A DNA stretch of 64,000 bases. It comes from Primula veris. Taxonomy: Eukaryota > Streptophyta > Magnoliopsida > Ericales > Primulaceae. The stretch spans positions 32,030,967-32,094,966 of the forward strand of contig OY821744.1 of the NCBI GenBank assembly GCA_963682055.1. The letters are read 5' to 3'. Positions 34,788-46,664 of this stretch are shown here, in pieces (within the stretch, counting starts at the first letter, position 1; each line of letters begins with the position of its first letter). A program made the translations under genes and the position numbers. The notes below the pieces were generated by a model. The model was not told where the DNA came from. It saw only the letters and a program-made list of their open reading frames with translations, and made no database searches.

Positions 34788-36752
34788 CTTGTGCTTTTAA
34801 ATATTTCTTCAAAAACACAAGTGATCAAAATTTGAACAATTTAATAGGATCTGGTTACTGCACTAATTGCTTCTGTGGAACTATTAACAGCAAAATATTA
34901 CCCTCTGATTGTAATATATGCAAAGCTAAAGCGTGGGTCAACTTGTGTGCCCAATTGTTAATCAACTTTGCTAACACTACTTTCCGTAGATTTCACAATA
35001 CCGGTCTAAATCTGCAAATATTTACCCTTCACATATGTTTCGAGGATAACGAAATGTATAAAGTGGAAAGATGGATCAATTTTGCAATTGCATAAGAACT
35101 GTATGAGCTCTCCCTTTCCTTTGTATCCCGAGAGAAACTTGTCATGCCAAGTATACTTTTGGTTAATGGGAAATCATTGCAGGTTTTGACATTAAGCTAT
35201 TGTAAATTTGAAGATGATTTTTTGATGGATACCGGTGCTACTACAATGCTTCATTGTTTGTAAAAGTTAAGTTTATCTATTGTTGAGTTATCCGATAGTG
35301 TTCTTGCTAGGCTCATTTCTTGCTGCCCTTTGGTTTCTGAGTTGAGACTTGTAAACTGCCAAACGATCAAAACTCTATGTGCTGATTCTTTGAGTAAATT
35401 GAAGAAGGTTCATCTGGAGAATACCTTTCGAAGTAAAAAAATTTGTTTTGAAAAGATTGTGATTAAATCACAAGAACTTTGACTGTTTTTGTTTTAAACA
35501 CTTAAATGGTAAAAAAGAATGTGAAATTGATATCGATTCTTGTTGGGAAAGTTTGAAGGAGTTAGAAATAAGTTGTTGGGTTCTACCAAAATCAATTCTC
35601 CGTGAAGCCCAAACCTCTTTTTCTAATTTTACTTGTCTGAAGATCCTTAGCCTCCATTGCTGCCATCCTCTGCTTGACAAGATCGATTTATCTTGTTTGA
35701 ATTCCCTTGAAGATGCTACTATTTTTGCCCCAAGGCTTGAGAATATAATGTTTGCTAATCCCTCCACCGGAATCCTTTTGGGGCCATTTAAGTCTCCTGA
35801 CCTTCATAAAACCAAATTTAGCTTTGTAAATATCTCGATGACTTGCTGGATAAAGAAAATAAGATTGTTAGTTTGGGATCTGCACAATGAGACAGTAGTC
35901 TCTTTGCACTTTCCGGTTCTGGATGTGGTATGTTTTAATCCCAGTTTCAACCACCTTGTATACCAACGTGTTTCATTTAGTGTACAAAATCTTATTGTAG
36001 AATTTTATCTCTTTATAAACTTCCATTTGTCTAGTTTTAAACTTTTAATGGAAATAAGTGACGTCACCTATAATTTTATCTTTTTTTATGTCACAATTAA
36101 AGGAAGTGTATAAAAGAGATGAAAATGTGTAAGTTTGGTACTTGGCGCCTACTTTAAAAATATGGTAGGTTGGTGTACAAATCAGGAAAATGTGTACAGG
36201 TCCAGTACAGACTATACAGATAGTAAAATTATTTCAATTCGATTTATTGAGCTTCTATAGGAACTTCTGTCTTACTTGGTCTTAATTGCAAAAAATGTAG
36301 GGAAAATTCCATCATAAAGAATTCCATGTTAATCCAAAGTTACAGAAGTGTCGTGTGATGGACTTGAAGTTGAAGTTTAAGGCTGATTTCAACTGTAGAG
36401 ATATCATCGACGCACTGTTTAATACGTGCTGTATATATTTTTTGGCTCTGACATGGTGCCGGACCAACTCTGAGTTAGGCGAAAAACTTTTTCAGCTTGT
36501 AAGTGGAATTTTTTCATGTCGGGTTTCTTAATCGATTATGAGCATGTGACTCATTTTTTTATGTAACTTTCATTATTGCAGGGTCTGCCTGATAAGAAGA
36601 TTCGCGACGACATGTGCTATGAGATTGAGGACCTTACATGTTGCAGTGACAGTAGGGTTGCATGTTGGCGACATTATGTGGTTGACTATAGAGAGCTTAA
36701 AAGCAACTCGTGCTTGGGAGAGTTGAAGCTGCTAATATCTTTCCATTGGTAA
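34788..36752 (+). pseudogene. F-box/LRR (FBD-like) protein pseudogene, C-terminal part
   Basis: Starts at the break of the B unit with LRR-type sequence (LQIFTLHICFEDNEMYKVER, SLQVLTLSYCKFEDDF, LISCCPLVSELRLVNC). The first frame is cut by TAA after INFAIA (35093-35095), TAA near 35261 and TGA near 35479. It then shifts frame to 35553-35930 (LKILSLHCCHPLLDKIDLSC, NSLEDATIFAPRLENIMFAN). Two further exons look intact: 36301-36498 (donor CAGCTT|GTAAGT) and 36582-36752, ending LKLLISFHW and a stop. No F-box is present; the 5' part is missing. F-box/LRR proteins select ubiquitination targets in SCF complexes. Dead by its stops, frameshift and truncation. Confidence 0.7.
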
Positions 36753-37818
36753 TTACTTAATTTCAAAATATCATAAAATCGATCAACTCGTTTCTGTTTT
36801 TCTAAGATGGCGAAAATGTGAATTTTTTTAATAAGGAACTTCAGAATAGGCGTTTAATGCACTCAGTGACGGAACCAGGACCTCCAAGTGGGAGGGGCGA
36901 ATATTCTATATAAAAAAAATTCTTTTTAGAAATAGGGGATGCTAATTTTTTCAGATTTTGAGCAAAACTACATAGACAAAAATTTACTTTTCTGGTAATT
37001 TTTTCAAAATGGGGCACCTAGTTCCTTCCTGAATGCACCGGAGAATATGCAATGGGGAGATATGTACTCCCTAGTTCCTTCCTGAATGAACCAGTCAATT
37101 GATTTTAGTTCTTTTTCTGTTACTTGTTTGATTTGTATTCCCTCCGTGATCATGCTATACGGATTGAATCCCCCAATTGGGTATTCAATTAATCAATTGC
37201 AAATATGCTTTTTTGTATGTCTATTTTAATACATAGTGATAGACCCTTCACTACTAGGTAATTACTGCATGTTTCCGAACTCCTTTTTTTGTAATACGTT
37301 TGGTGTGATTACTTATACAGGCCCGACTACCGTAAAAAAAAGAAAATACATCAAAGAAGCAACAATCTTGGCCGGACCAAAGATACTTGGGCAGTGCTAT
37401 GTTTACAATTGTCTGGGATTACCTTGTTTAGACTATAAGGGCGGTGAAGTTTTCAATTGATTTTTTTCTTCTAATTTTCGGCACTCCTATCCGTTACTCA
37501 GATTTAAGGAAATCCCAGATTGAGAATATGCCTTACCAAATCAAAATGAGTTTTATTATAAATTTCGTGATTATTAAGATCAGTTTTCTACAGTGCATTT
37601 ATTTTATAGTTTGTCTCAATTTTAAACCTGTCTGTCGAGTGCATATACATGAAATTCGTATGGAAACCATCAAATGTGGAATAATAAATGTACTGTTTCA
37701 GTCTTACCAGATAAAATTGGTGACATAAAGTGGAAGAATGATACTTCTTAACAATGATGTATTGGTCTTTTAATATGGTTATGTATGTGAGAAAAAAACA
37801 TATTGGAATACTCATGTT
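36753..37818. other. No recognised gene
   Basis: AT-rich, with a short direct repeat of 'ctagttccttcctgaatg' near 37018-37090. An open stretch at 37236-37460 has no family motif I recognise. It could be leftover of the F-box pseudogene's 3' end. Confidence 0.5.
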
Positions 37819-37823
37819 ACAAT

Positions 37824-38116
37824 TGTTGGGTCGAAACGACCACTCACTCACATAAAATGACAACGCAAAATATAGAGAGGGAAATAACTTTTATAATATC
37901 AATCTCAAACTAAATTTTGATGTAATTACAAATGGAAGTAGAGCACCTATTTATACTAAACTCAAGAGAACATCAAAGGTCTTGAGTTATCAACATTTAT
38001 TCTAGAAAAATCAAAAGACAACTTATTCATGCATCCATATCAAAGGTTTATGCATGTATCCGAAAGGTTCATGGCATTAAAGCAAACATTGAACCAAACA
38101 ATTTATTATTTCAACA
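37824..38116 (-). repeat. 3' LTR of the deleted copia element
   Basis: Partner of 39499-39792, preceded on the minus strand by the polypurine tract. It ends ...GACCCAACA beside the ACAAT target duplication. Confidence 0.9.
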
Positions 38117-38162
38117 CTCCCCCTTAAACTTGTTTGGCAACGCTTCTTCAACGCCGATCGGT

Positions 38163-39480
38163 TCACAACCCGCAAAGAGACAAGAGAGTAACGTTGTCGT
38201 CGATTCTTTCGGTCACTTCGTATAAGTCTTGTAAGGTTCGAAAACGTTTGGGCCTTTCGCTTGAACTTTCATCGCTTGCGGATCCTACTTCGCCATGCGA
38301 ATGAGGTGATGGTGGTGGCGTCGTGGGCTCCTCTTCTACTTGAATTTGCTCGTCTTCCTCATCGCTATAATAAGGAAAGAAATTATAGTCGTCCTCCATT
38401 TTGTCGAAATTCCACGTTCCTTCTTCGTCGAACTCAACGTCTCGGCTCACAACAAATTTTCCGTTCTCCGGATTGTATAGCTTGTAACCTTTTGCCCTCG
38501 GGTCGTAGCCAATGAATATAAACTTCTCTCTTTTAGCATCCAATTTGGACCTTTTTTGGTCCGGAACATGAGCATATGCGATGCTCCCAAAAACTCTTAA
38601 ATGCGCTATTCCCGGCTTTCTTCCACTCCACGCCTCTTCGGGGGTTTTACCCCAAACACTTCGAGATGGGGATCGGTTCGACAAATAAACCGCACTATCA
38701 ACGGCCTCGGTCCAAAATTCTTTTGGAATATTTTTGCTTTTCAACATACTACGAGCCATATTTAAAAGAGATCGATTTTTTCTTTCAACAACCCCGTTTT
38801 GTTGTGGGGTATAGGCAACCGTCAAAGGACGAAAAATGCCATTTTATTCACAATATTTTTCAAAATCATTCGAAGTAAATTCTCCTCCTCGATCCGATCT
38901 CATGGCCTTTATTTTTAAACCACTTTCATTTTCAACAAGAGATTTAAATTTTTTGAAAGTATCAAAAACATCGGATTTTTGTTTCAAAAAATAAGCCCAA
39001 GTCTTTTGACTAAAATCATCGATAAAAAGAGCAAAATAGTTACTTTTTTCGAGAGAACTTGGTTTTATAGGGCCGCAAATATCCGTATGCACAAGTTCTA
39101 AAGGTGCTTTAGCTCTCGTAGTCGCTTGTTTCGGAAAACTTTTCCTCGGTTGTTTTTCAAACAAACATGCCTCACAAAGTTCATCAACATGATCAATATG
39201 AGATAAATCTTTCACCGTATTTTTACTACTCAACAATTTCAAACCATCAAAATTAAGATGCCCAAATCTCAAATGCCAAAGTCATGATTTTTCTTTAAAA
39301 CACGCTTTCAAACATTTAGCCCCAACATTTTGAATATCCAAAGAAAACATTCTATTTTTCGACATAGGTACTTGCGCACCAAATTTCCATTTTTCACTTT
39401 CATTCTTATACTCCAATTATCGTAGAAATCTTTCTTAAGCATGGGGATAAAAGGGGTCATTCCACCGGTCATTTTGGGAT
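38163..39480 (-). pseudogene. gag-start/integrase remnant of the deleted copia element
   Basis: A gag N-terminus (to about 39400) is joined out of frame to the pre-integrase segment (frame reading SKNRMFSLDIQNVGAK). The integrase shows the zinc-finger part [11 protein letters not shown]...CEAC and catalytic D (HTDICGP), D ([10 protein letters not shown]) and E (NGVVERKNR). Nonsense codons interrupt it near 39282 (TGA) and at 38844-38846 (TAA). The polyprotein stops at the RT boundary after LQDLYEVTE. Homologous to the integrase of complete Ty1-copia elements. Confidence 0.8.
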
Positions 39481-39498
39481 CGTTGGCTCTGGTACCAC

Positions 39499-39792
39499 TG
39501 TTGGATCGAAAACGACCACTCACTCACATAAAATGACAACGCAAAATATAGAGAGCGAAAAAACTTTTATAATATCAATCTCAAACTAAATTTTGGTGTA
39601 CTTACAAATGAAAGTAGAACACCTATTTATACTAAAGTCAAGAGAAAATCAAAGGTTTTGAGTTATCAACATTTATTCTAGAAAAATCAAAAGACAACTT
39701 ATTCATGTATCCATATCAAAGGTTTATACATGTATCCGAAAGATTGATGGCATTAAAACAAACATTGAACCAAACAATTTATTATTTCAACA
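39499..39792 (-). repeat. 5' LTR of the deleted copia element
   Basis: Begins TGTTGAAATAATAAATTGTT on the minus strand and ends ...GATCCAACA. It is nearly identical to the 3' LTR, with a handful of substitutions and 1-bp indels. Confidence 0.9.
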
Positions 39793-39797
39793 ACAAT

Positions 39798-42047
39798 AAC
39801 CTTTCCTATAACGGTGGATTGTACTTCTTCTACTTAACGCAATAATTTTCTATCATTATCATCCGCACAAGTCTACTGACATGTAAATTAGGCACGAGAA
39901 AAACATATACTGATTTATGTCAAAGCTATAAAATCCTTAACTATGCGGCACAGCTCTTTGATGAAGCTTCAAATTTTCCTTGAATGAATACTTCAAACCG
40001 CTGCATGTTTCAACAATTTAAAAACTTCTTCTCAGCTAATCCTGAATTTACTTCAAATCGATCTACCACCACGTCAGCAAAGCCTTCCTGTCCGAAAACC
40101 AAGCTTTTTGAAACTCATGGAAGCCCTAAATCACTATATCTCTGTCGGCTTTCCAACTCTTTTATCTCCTAATCATATTCCCGTATACACTATTCACACG
40201 AAAACATGACGGAGATCATGAAAAGCTAATTCCCTTGACGAATTATTTTCATCGTTATCCTCAATAACTTCCCGATCTTGTTAAAAATTCTCTTTTATTA
40301 CAATTGTCGATTTTACTATCAGATGAATGTTCCAACAACGAGTCATCATCAAACTTGCCATTATCCAAGCGATTAGATTGAGATAATCGTGAAAAAGAGT
40401 AGTGGTCGAAATCAAGTCCATACTTTTTGGCCTTTTATTTGGTATCTTCGCACCAACTTGATTGAATATACTAACTTGTTTCATCATTTCTTCATTTTGT
40501 TTTTTTTAAACTGTTTGTCTTGTTCTTCAATACTTCAGTCTATAAGAAACTTGTTTAGAAAATTAATGGCGACACACGGGTGTTGAGTATATTTAGTTAA
40601 GGGTTTGATTGCTACATTTAGGAGGTAAAAATGTCAAAATTAAATAACATATAAATATGCATAAAAGAATGTAACAACGCGTATGTACATTGCCAGCCTC
40701 TTCACTTCAAATTGTTTAAGAATCTGGTTCATTCGCAGCTATAAGTTTGTATTTTGGCTTACAAGTATGTAAGAACTCAGTGTCCAATTTCAAAGATGTT
40801 CTTTTTTTCTTGTTCGATAAAGCTAGAAGTTTCAAGCTACTTTTTCTAAGCCTTGTATGATTGCAGCATGTCTTATGTTATTTGCTTAACATCCGGAGTT
40901 TCAAGCTATGAACCCTACTTTATGAAGGATAATAGTGTGCTAGCATGAACGTTTTATAGCACAACGTTACCTTTCAAAGTTTCAAGTACACACAGCTTGT
41001 TTGGTTGCAGTTTTTAAACAAATAAGTTAAGCTTGAGAAAAATAAACTCTGGGTACATACAGTCTTCAAGCTTCATCATGTAAAACCAGACAATACCAGC
41101 TTTTAGCTGATCAACATATGCGGCAAGTCTTTCAAGAAAAAAAAATGATCTTGAAAGATCTAGCCAAACAAGGACATAATAAGATTCAAAGAAAAATTTA
41201 GCTGGAACAAACTGATTGGTAAACAAGACAACAATACGACTATCCGCTAATTCTAGAAATGTAGGCATTATGGTTAACTTCACTTGCGATTCTATGAAAA
41301 TAAAGAGCAGATTTTTGAAAGTAAGATCTCAAAATTTAAAGATAGGAGTTTTAACTTTAAATTGCGTCTGTCCCATAACAAAGCCTAAAAAACTGCATCT
41401 ACATGTAGAGAATACGGAAAGTATTAGTATTTTTATTTAACGTCAAGTACAAATAAACGTATGTAAAGAATGAGAAAATGCTCCCGATGCTTTCATATTT
41501 CTGGTTTTCAGTTACCAAGTAAAAAATAAGTTGTGATATAAGAGTTTTTAGTATAGTCTAACGCACAAGAAACCAATCTTGTACGAAATACAGTAGAAAA
41601 TTCTGAAGTTCTGTATCGGGTTGTCAAAAAAAGGAGAAGAAAGCTTAACAAGAAGCAGAAAACACAACATAGCTTACGTAATTAAAGGTTAACGAAACCA
41701 GTCTATTGAAAATACACCAAACTTATGATTTCTTCTGAGATTAAAACGGATGCTTGATCAAAGGGACAGAAAAAGAGTGAGAACTATATAAATACATAAA
41801 AAGACCATTAACATTGCAATTTAGAACGTGTGCCTAATTTATATTCTTTTCCATCTTCCATCTTTTTCCAAGAAAAGCAAATTAGTTTCTTAGCAAATCT
41901 ACTGAGGTCAGTATATGAAATTACGCTATATATTAAGTTACCAACTTGATAGCACCTTTGTACTTTGCAAGTTTAAAGGATCCATAGCAGAGTTTATAGT
42001 TTTCCTCCATTGTCCTGGTATCTTAAAATAAATTGAATCACTCCTTC
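39798..42047. other. No recognised gene
   Basis: 2.2 kb without convincing coding structure. Small ORFs near 39984, 40281 (minus), 41014 (minus) and 41216 have no motif I know. The stretch 40240-40490 on the minus strand reads as Ser/Asp-rich in one frame and might be a fossil exon, but this is not supportable. Confidence 0.5.
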
Positions 42048-42135
42048 GGTTCTATCGAAATAAGTGTAGTTGTAGCTGGTGCGGATTATGATGTAACCAT
42101 GAGGATTCGGCAAATGGGCGCAAGTCGGTATCTTG
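42048..42135 (+). pseudogene. B3-like copy C, left fragment
   Basis: 88 bp matching the middle of the B3-like last exon (reads SIEISVVVAGADYDVTMRIR). It is truncated on the left at 42048 and cut on the right by a copia element. The final TCTTG is the target-site duplication. Confidence 0.85.
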
Positions 42136-42828
42136 TGTTGGTGATTTTAGTATCATCAATGTATTTTAGTAGTAATGTGATTTATTATAGGCCGATGCAA
42201 TAATGCGTTAAACTCGGAAACGAGTTAAGGAAGTGCGGAGTGCACGCTCGTCGAGCCAACGTATAATTGAATATGAATAATTGAAACGGGGTTCCAAGGG
42301 GCAGAGCCCCTGGCGGGGTCCAAGGGGCGAGAGCCCCTGGCTGGGGTCCCGCTGCCAGGATAGCGGGCGGGGTGCGGTGCAGCGCCCCGAGCGAAAAATT
42401 TTCCGAACAGTTGCTTCCTTTCCGGAAAATTTTGAATAGTTGGACCCTTTCCCAACAGTTGCTTCCTTTCCGGAACAGTTGCTTCCTTTCCGGAAAATTT
42501 TGAATAGTTGGACTCTTTCCGGAACAGTTGCTTCCTTTCCAGAACAGTTGCTTCCTTTCCGGAACAGTTGCTTGCTTTCAGTTTCGGTTATTGATCTCCT
42601 ATATAAGAAGTCATTTGGCCTCGGTTTTGGTTACAGAAACATATAAGAAAATTCTCTCTACATTTCCTAATCTATTCTCCTTGCCAGAAACAGATTGTTC
42701 TTCAAGAATTATCCCCACAAAGATTTCGTGAACCCAGGCAATAATAGGGTCGAAATACTTTGTTCGGAAAGTGTACGAACACGATTCTTCGAAGTTATCC
42801 AGGATTATCATACCCTAAATCTCTAACA
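42136..42828 (+). repeat. 5' LTR (copia in copy C)
   Basis: 693 bp. It contains a GC-rich block (about 42285-42392) with inverted GGGGCAGAGCCCC/GGGGCGAGAGCCCC words, then six copies of the 20-bp repeat AACAGTTGCTTCCTTTCCGG, a TATA-like CCTATATAAGAAG near 42597 and the transcribed leader. Confidence 0.92.
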
Positions 42829-42854
42829 AACGAACAAAGTATTTTCTGATAATC

Positions 42855-45293
42855 ATGGCTGGAGGAAGCACCGTCAAGGAGATGACTACAAATTTCGGAA
42901 AATTGGACAAGTTTCAAGGACAAGACTTCAGGCGTTGGCAGAAGAAGATGCATTTCATGTTGACAACGTTAAAGGTGGTGCACGTCCTGTCTACACCGAT
43001 TCCAGAATTTGTAGAGGATGACACGGTTGAAAATCTAAGACGCAGATCAAAGTGGGAGAACGACGACTACATTTGCATAGGGCACATTCTTAACGGAATC
43101 ATTCATGAGACTACGGCACCTTATACACCTCAACAAAATGGTGTGGCTGAAAGGAAAAATAGAGTTCTTAAAGAAATGGTGAATGCCATGTTATCTTACT
43201 CTGGTTTAAGTGAAGGGTTTTGGGGAGAAGCTATGTTAACGGCTTGCTATTTATTAAATAGGGTTCCTAATAAAAGGAACAAGACTACCTCATATGAACT
43301 TTGGTATAAGAAACGACCAAACTTAACATTTTTACGTGTTTGGGGTTGTAGGGCCGTGGTTAGACTCCCGGACCCAAAAAGGAAAACTTTGGGTGAAAAG
43401 GGTATAGCTTGCATCTTTGTTGGATATGCTGAGCACTCCAAGGCATATAGGTTTTATGTTATAGAACCTAATGACTCGATTTCTATTAACACGATTATAG
43501 AATCGAGAGATGCCATATTTGATGAGAATTGTTTCTCTTTTATACCTAGACCAAAGGACTCTATACCTAATTCAGATGAATCTCTAAGGGATGATCATTC
43601 AATTGATGTGCCAAGTGAGACACTTGAACCCCGTAGGAGCAAAAGAGCTAGAAAATCTAGATCTTATGGATCTGATTTTCAACTATATTTAGTTGAGGGA
43701 TCAAGAGATCAGATTGGTACTCAATACTATTATTGTTATAGTATAGAGGAGGATCCAAGAACGTATGATGAAGCTGTGAAATCTCGAGATTCTGTTTTTT
43801 GGAAAGAAGCAATTGATGAAGAGATTGGTTCTATCATGGAAAATAATACTTGGGTATTATCTGATTTACCACCAGGTTGCAAACCATTGGGTTGCAAATG
43901 GATCTTCAAAAAGAAGATGAAAGTCGATGGTACAATTGACAAGTTTAAAGCTAGATTAGTTATCCAAGGCTTCAGACAAAAGGAAGGGATTGATTATTTC
44001 GATACCTATGCTCCAGTTGCCCGTATCACTACTATTAGATTGTTGATTGCCTTGGCGGCTATTCATAATCTAGTGATTCATCAAATGGATGTCAAAACAG
44101 CATTTCTGAATGGTGATTTGGAAGAAGAAGTGTATATGAAGCAACCTGAAGGATTTGTAATGCCTGGTAATGAGCATAAAGTGTGTAAGCTAGTTAAGTC
44201 GCTGTATGGGCTGAAACAAGCTCCGAAGCAGTGGCATCAAAAGTTTGATGAAGTTGTTTTGTCTAATGGTTTCATTCTAAACCAAGCAGACAAATGTGTA
44301 TATAGCAAATTTAATACATCCGGTAAAGGAGTTTTCATTTGTCTATATGTTGATGACATGTTGATCTTTGGCACCGACCAAAATCAAGTTGATAAAACGA
44401 AGAATTTCTTGTCATCAAAGTTCTCCATGAAAGATATGGGAGAAGCGGACGTTATTCTTGGTATTAAGATTAAACGGGAGAATAAGGGGATTGTAATTAC
44501 GCAATCTCATTACATTGAGAAAATACTCAAGAAGTTCAATTATGAAATTTGTTCTCCAGTAAGTACTCCCATGGATCCGGGAGAAAAGCTTATGCCAAAT
44601 ACAGGTAAACCTGTGGATCAACTTGAATACTCAAGAGCTATAGGCTCTTTGATGTATGCTATGATTAGCACTAGACCGGATATTGCTTATGCGGTTGGAA
44701 AGTTGAGCATATTTACTAGTAATCCTAGTAGACATCATTGGCATGCGATAACTAGGGTATTCAAGTACTTGAAGGGTACTATGAATTATGGATTGGCATA
44801 TATGAGATTTCCTTTGGTGTTAGAGGGTTATTCGGATGCTAGTTGGATAAATAATGCTGAAGACTCATCCTCTACAAGTGGATGGGTGTTCTTGCTTGGG
44901 CGAGGTGCCATCTCATGGGCTTCCAAGAAGCAAACATGTATAACTGGTTCCACAATGGAATCTGAGTTTGTAGCATTAGCAGCTGCTGGTAAAGAAACGG
45001 AATGGCTCAGGAACTTGGTATATGAGATTCCGATATGGCCTAAACCGATATCACCAATTTCTATCCGTTGTGATAGTACTGCCACACTGGCTAAAGCTTA
45101 TAGTCAAATATACAATGGAAAGTCTAGACATTTGGGTGTTAGACATAGTATGATTAGGGAATTAATCATGAATGGGGTGATATCTATTGATTTTGTTCGG
45201 TCGCAACAAAACTTAGCTGACCACTTGACGAAGGGGTTAGCTAGAGACTTAGTGAATAAGTCGGTAATTGGGATAGGATTAAAGTCCATTTAA
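42855..45293 (+). CDS. Copia gag-integrase-RT-RNase H fusion protein, 812 aa
   Basis: Residues 1-82 are a gag N-terminus ([19 protein letters not shown]). At about 43100-43115 the frame passes directly into the C-terminal part of integrase ([14 protein letters not shown], the last catalytic Glu). The gag zinc knuckle, protease, and the integrase HHCC finger and both catalytic Asp are therefore absent. RT follows ([49 protein letters not shown] near residues 497-504). RNase H has [27 protein letters not shown] and [11 protein letters not shown], ending in [12 protein letters not shown]. No internal stop. RT and RNase H look intact, but integration would need help in trans. Confidence 0.92.
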   Translation: MAGGSTVKEMTTNFGKLDKFQGQDFRRWQKKMHFMLTTLKVVHVLSTPIPEFVEDDTVENLRRRSKWENDDYICIGHILNGIIHETTAPYTPQQNGVAERKNRVLKEMVNAMLSYSGLSEGFWGEAMLTACYLLNRVPNKRNKTTSYELWYKKRPNLTFLRVWGCRAVVRLPDPKRKTLGEKGIACIFVGYAEHSKAYRFYVIEPNDSISINTIIESRDAIFDENCFSFIPRPKDSIPNSDESLRDDHSIDVPSETLEPRRSKRARKSRSYGSDFQLYLVEGSRDQIGTQYYYCYSIEEDPRTYDEAVKSRDSVFWKEAIDEEIGSIMENNTWVLSDLPPGCKPLGCKWIFKKKMKVDGTIDKFKARLVIQGFRQKEGIDYFDTYAPVARITTIRLLIALAAIHNLVIHQMDVKTAFLNGDLEEEVYMKQPEGFVMPGNEHKVCKLVKSLYGLKQAPKQWHQKFDEVVLSNGFILNQADKCVYSKFNTSGKGVFICLYVDDMLIFGTDQNQVDKTKNFLSSKFSMKDMGEADVILGIKIKRENKGIVITQSHYIEKILKKFNYEICSPVSTPMDPGEKLMPNTGKPVDQLEYSRAIGSLMYAMISTRPDIAYAVGKLSIFTSNPSRHHWHAITRVFKYLKGTMNYGLAYMRFPLVLEGYSDASWINNAEDSSSTSGWVFLLGRGAISWASKKQTCITGSTMESEFVALAAAGKETEWLRNLVYEIPIWPKPISPISIRCDSTATLAKAYSQIYNGKSRHLGVRHSMIRELIMNGVISIDFVRSQQNLADHLTKGLARDLVNKSVIGIGLKSI

Positions 45294-45840
45294 ATCTATT
45301 AGCTGTGGTATACCCAATTCCCTTCGAATACAACGTTAGAAGCAGAATTCAATGTGAAAAGATCATAGTTAGAGATTGGAGCAATTGTGTTTATCTTCCC
45401 AAGGTATGTGCTCAGACCTGCAAGTGATGGCTAGGTTGAAGTATATCTTCTTAATGGTTCTTTTGAAAAATTGCAAATGCAGGTGCAAGATTAAAAGGAT
45501 CACCTATGTGAGCATGAAGTTTTGCCGCTTCAAGAAGCTTGGACTTGGCTTCCTATATGCTTATTAATGGATAAGGACACATGGCTTGTAAAGTGTCAAG
45601 TATGAATAGTAGAGTATTGTAAGAAACATATGTGTACTATATCTTCAGATATTCAAATGGATTGACGGGTTCAATCGTTATGACACCCAGATTTTCGAGT
45701 ATTTGGAATGTGTATTTGTACTAAGATGAAAATTCAATCGTAAGACATTTTCATCTATGCATTTGTTTGATTGTTATACCTGTGTGTTATACCCTTGTAT
45801 ATATTATTGTATATACTGAGTAAATCAAGGATTACACTAA
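45294..45840 (+). other. Copia 3' untranslated interior
   Basis: About 550 bp between the ORF stop and the polypurine tract. No gene. It may carry packaging or RNA-end signals, which cannot be read from sequence alone. Confidence 0.6.
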
Positions 45841-45853
45841 AATGGGGGGGATT
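45841..45853 (+). other. Polypurine tract
   Basis: AATGGGGGGGATT directly before the 3' LTR, the usual primer site for second-strand synthesis. Confidence 0.85.
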
Positions 45854-46664
45854 TGTTGGTGATTTTAGTATCATCAATGTATTTTAGTAGTAATGTGATT
45901 TATTATAGGCCGATGCAATAATGCGTTAAACTCGGAAACGAGTTAGGGAAGTGCGGAGTGCACGCTCGTCGAGCCAACGTATAATTGAATATGAATAATT
46001 GAAACGGGGTTCCAAGGGGCAGAGCCCCTGGCGGGGTCCAAGGGGCGAGAGCCCCTGGCTGGGGTCCCGCTGCCAGGACAGCAGGCGGGGTGCGGGGCAG
46101 CGCCCCGAGTGAAAATTTTTCCGAACAGTTGCTTCCTTTCCGGAAAATTTTGAATAGTTGGACCCTTTCCCAACAGTTGCTTCCTTTCCGGAACAGTTGC
46201 TTCCTTTCCGGAAAATTTTGAATAGTTGGACTCTTTCCCAACAGTTGCTTCCTTTCCGGAACAGTTGCTTCCTTTCCGGAACAGTTGCTTCCTTTCCGGA
46301 ACAGTTGCTTCCTTTCCAGAACAGTTGCTTGCTTTCAGTTTCGGTTATTGATCTCCTATATAAGAAGTCATTTGGCCTCGGTTTTGGTTACAGAAACATA
46401 TAAGAAAATTCTCTCTACATTCCTAATCTATTCTCCTTGCCAGAAACAGATTGTTCTTCAAGAATTATCCCCACAAAGATTTCGTGAACCCAGGCAATAA
46501 TAGGGTCGAAATACTTTGTTCGGAAAGTGTACGAACACGATTTTTCGAAGTTATCCAGGATTATCATACCCTAAATCTCTAACAAACGAAATACTTTGTT
46601 CGGAAAGTGTACGAACACGATTCTTCGAAGTTATCCAGGATTATCATACCCTAAATCTCTAACA
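45854..46664 (+). repeat. 3' LTR (copia in copy C), with duplicated end
   Basis: 811 bp. It matches the 5' LTR but has eight copies of the 20-bp repeat instead of six, and its last 80 or so bp (from GAAATACTTTGTTCGGAAAG to CTCTAACA) occur twice, separated by AACGAA, the sequence that follows the 5' LTR. Confidence 0.92.

Larger units (their letters stand above)
37824..39792 (-). mobile_element. Internally deleted Ty1-copia element, 1.97 kb
   Basis: Two LTRs of about 293 bp enclose a short interior on the minus strand, with target duplication ACAAT (37819-37823 and 39793-39797). After the 5' LTR comes a PBS (GTGGTACCAGAGCC on the minus strand), a truncated gag start (MTGGMTPFIPMLKKDFYDNW) and integrase. 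It ends at the polypurine tract AAGGGGGAG and the 3' LTR. Most of gag, the protease and all RT/RNase H are missing. It can move only with help from a complete relative. Confidence 0.9.
42136..46664 (+). mobile_element. Ty1-copia retrotransposon, 4.53 kb, inserted in B3-like copy C
   Basis: LTRs at 42136-42828 and 45854-46664 begin TGTTGGTGATTTTAGTATCA and end CTCTAACA. The 5-bp target duplication is TCTTG. The interior has a single 812-codon ORF and the polypurine tract AATGGGGGGGATT just before the 3' LTR. No canonical tRNA-Met PBS follows the 5' LTR; the sequence is AACGAACAAAG. Intact ORF, clean target duplication and similar LTRs point to recent insertion. The gag/protease/half-integrase deletion makes it non-autonomous. 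Confidence 0.93.

Noticed and set aside
37236..37728. Two overlapping plus-strand ORFs after the F-box pseudogene
   Set aside because: No recognisable domain; the second is Phe/Ile-rich AT sequence.
40281..40487. Minus-strand ORF of 68 codons near 40.4 kb
   Set aside because: No motif, and the neighbouring frames are equally open; too weak to call even a pseudogene.
42225..42455. Pro/Gly/Ala-rich minus-strand ORFs in both copia LTRs (also 45903-46241)
   Set aside because: They arise from the GC-rich LTR block in antisense and have no independent support.
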